A DNA stretch of 64,000 bases from Agarophyton chilense. Lineage: Eukaryota; Rhodophyta; Florideophyceae; Gracilariales; Gracilariaceae. Numbering within the stretch: position 1 is the first letter of the stretch; each line of letters opens with the position of its first letter. The stretch is from the NCBI GenBank assembly GCA_030374765.1, contig JARGXX010000025.1, positions 558,001 to 622,000 on the forward strand, given 5' to 3'. Below the pieces are notes generated by a model that saw only the letters and a program-made list of their open reading frames with translations, was not told the DNA's origin and did no database searches. Below, piece by piece: positions 63,293 through 64,000 of the stretch. Position numbers and translations under genes: made by a program.

Positions 63293-64000
63293 CTAACGCA
63301 AGTTCAGTAGTTTATTTTTTCTTCCTTTAGCCTGTATAACACTTATACAACGCTTTGGAATTGATTTTATAAAAAGATTGATAGCATTACAGTCACTCTT
63401 TTCCCAACAATCTTTGATACAATATTTTAAATCAAAAACTGTATCAAATTGCCTTCCTTGCCCATAAACCATTTGGGCCAACATTCCCCAAATGTTTTCG
63501 ATAGGGTTGAGGTCAAGAGAGCGCGCAGGCCATTCCATAACCGACATATTTAGACAATTGAACCACTGTTTCGTAGAATTACACTTATGCACAGGTGCAT
63601 TATCTTGCTGAAAAATGAATTCTTCTTCGTACATACAGTATGCAAAAGGTAAAAGATAGTTTTATAGAACCTCTGCATTCTTCTCAGAGTTCATTGTAGT
63701 TTCAACGAAAGCCATATCAGTTTCTCTTTTCGTACAGATCCCAGCCCAAACCATTACTGATGCGCCTCCTGAATGCCTGATCACAAATTCTTTCTTTTCT
63801 ATTCGTAGATGATGCCAATAAAATTTATAGCAATCTAGACCATCAAGGTTAAACTTTTTTCGTCGGAAAAGATAACATTATTCCGTTCCGTTTTTCAAGA
63901 AGCCTTTTGAGCACACCATTCAACTCGATTCTTCTGGTGATTATCTTTTGAAAAAAAGTTTTCTTCATTTTTGTGTACTTGAACAAATTTTGACGGGTGA
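63293..64000 (-). pseudogene. Tc1/mariner-type transposase, cut by the window end
   Basis: On the minus strand from the right edge: FSDEKKFNLDG (first Asp), SGGASVMVWAGI, then a TAA near 63661, FQQDNAPVHK (second Asp) and PARSLDLNPIENIWGML (Glu), the DD34E catalytic set of Tc1/mariner. Besides the TAA, a frame change and a stop near the right edge (…CAQKAS-stop) mark it as dead. The N-terminal DNA-binding part would lie outside the window. Confidence 0.88.

Overview
The window is nuclear DNA of a eukaryote with few introns. The left fifth is a compact gene island (positions 1-12525) of mostly single-exon genes, each a few hundred bases from the next. The right four fifths (about 13000-64000) is an island of nested mobile elements. 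Intronless core genes such as mitochondrial citrate synthase, TFIIH p62 and a MINDY deubiquitinase, set beside large mixed retroelement blocks, fit a red macroalga (Florideophyceae). That assignment is inference; nothing in the sequence proves the species.

Gene island, left to right: a CDCA7-type 4CXXC zinc-finger protein (cut by the window start), a secreted Cys-rich protein (-), TFIIH subunit p62/Tfb1 (-), a MINDY Lys48-ubiquitin deubiquitinase with a CaaX end (+), an organelle-targeted saccharopine-dehydrogenase-like oxidoreductase (+), mitochondrial citrate synthase (-), and an ankyrin-repeat gene split by a 5-bp tandem duplication (-).

Mobile island. A Ty3-type LTR block (14126-24003) is flanked by a 5-bp target duplication (CTAAT) and contains pieces of at least three LTR elements. 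A PIF/Harbinger transposase relic follows, then a Helitron (about 26936 to 47935). The Helitron is interrupted by a 16.3-kb terminal-inverted-repeat (TIR) transposon, here called element 1 (29639-45943). To its right lies a Copia relic interrupted by a solo LTR, and that LTR is itself interrupted by a second, 13.2-kb transposon with the same TIRs, here called element 2 (49036-62242). A Tc1/mariner relic runs off the right edge. Both TIR elements can be removed on paper to give a clean empty site with a 2-bp AA target duplication: one restores a Helitron reading frame, the other restores an LTR that is intact elsewhere in the window.

Element 1 is the most interesting object. Besides a Plavaka-like (EnSpm/CACTA-related) transposase it carries two divergent multidomain genes facing each other across an array of five 75-bp palindromes. 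One encodes a beta-class (DPPY) DNA amino-methyltransferase fused to a SET domain. The other encodes a ParB-like domain followed in the same frame by a 2-oxoglutarate/Fe(II) oxygenase. A membrane protein and an orphan coiled-coil protein complete the set. This looks like a chromatin- and DNA-modification cassette carried by a giant DNA transposon. Element 2 has no visible transposase and seems to carry host-type genes (an intron-rich exon array, a HOOK-like protein, two low-complexity proteins), all decayed. Nearly every coding region in the mobile island has in-frame stops or frameshifts, many of which could be reached by a single C-to-T change.
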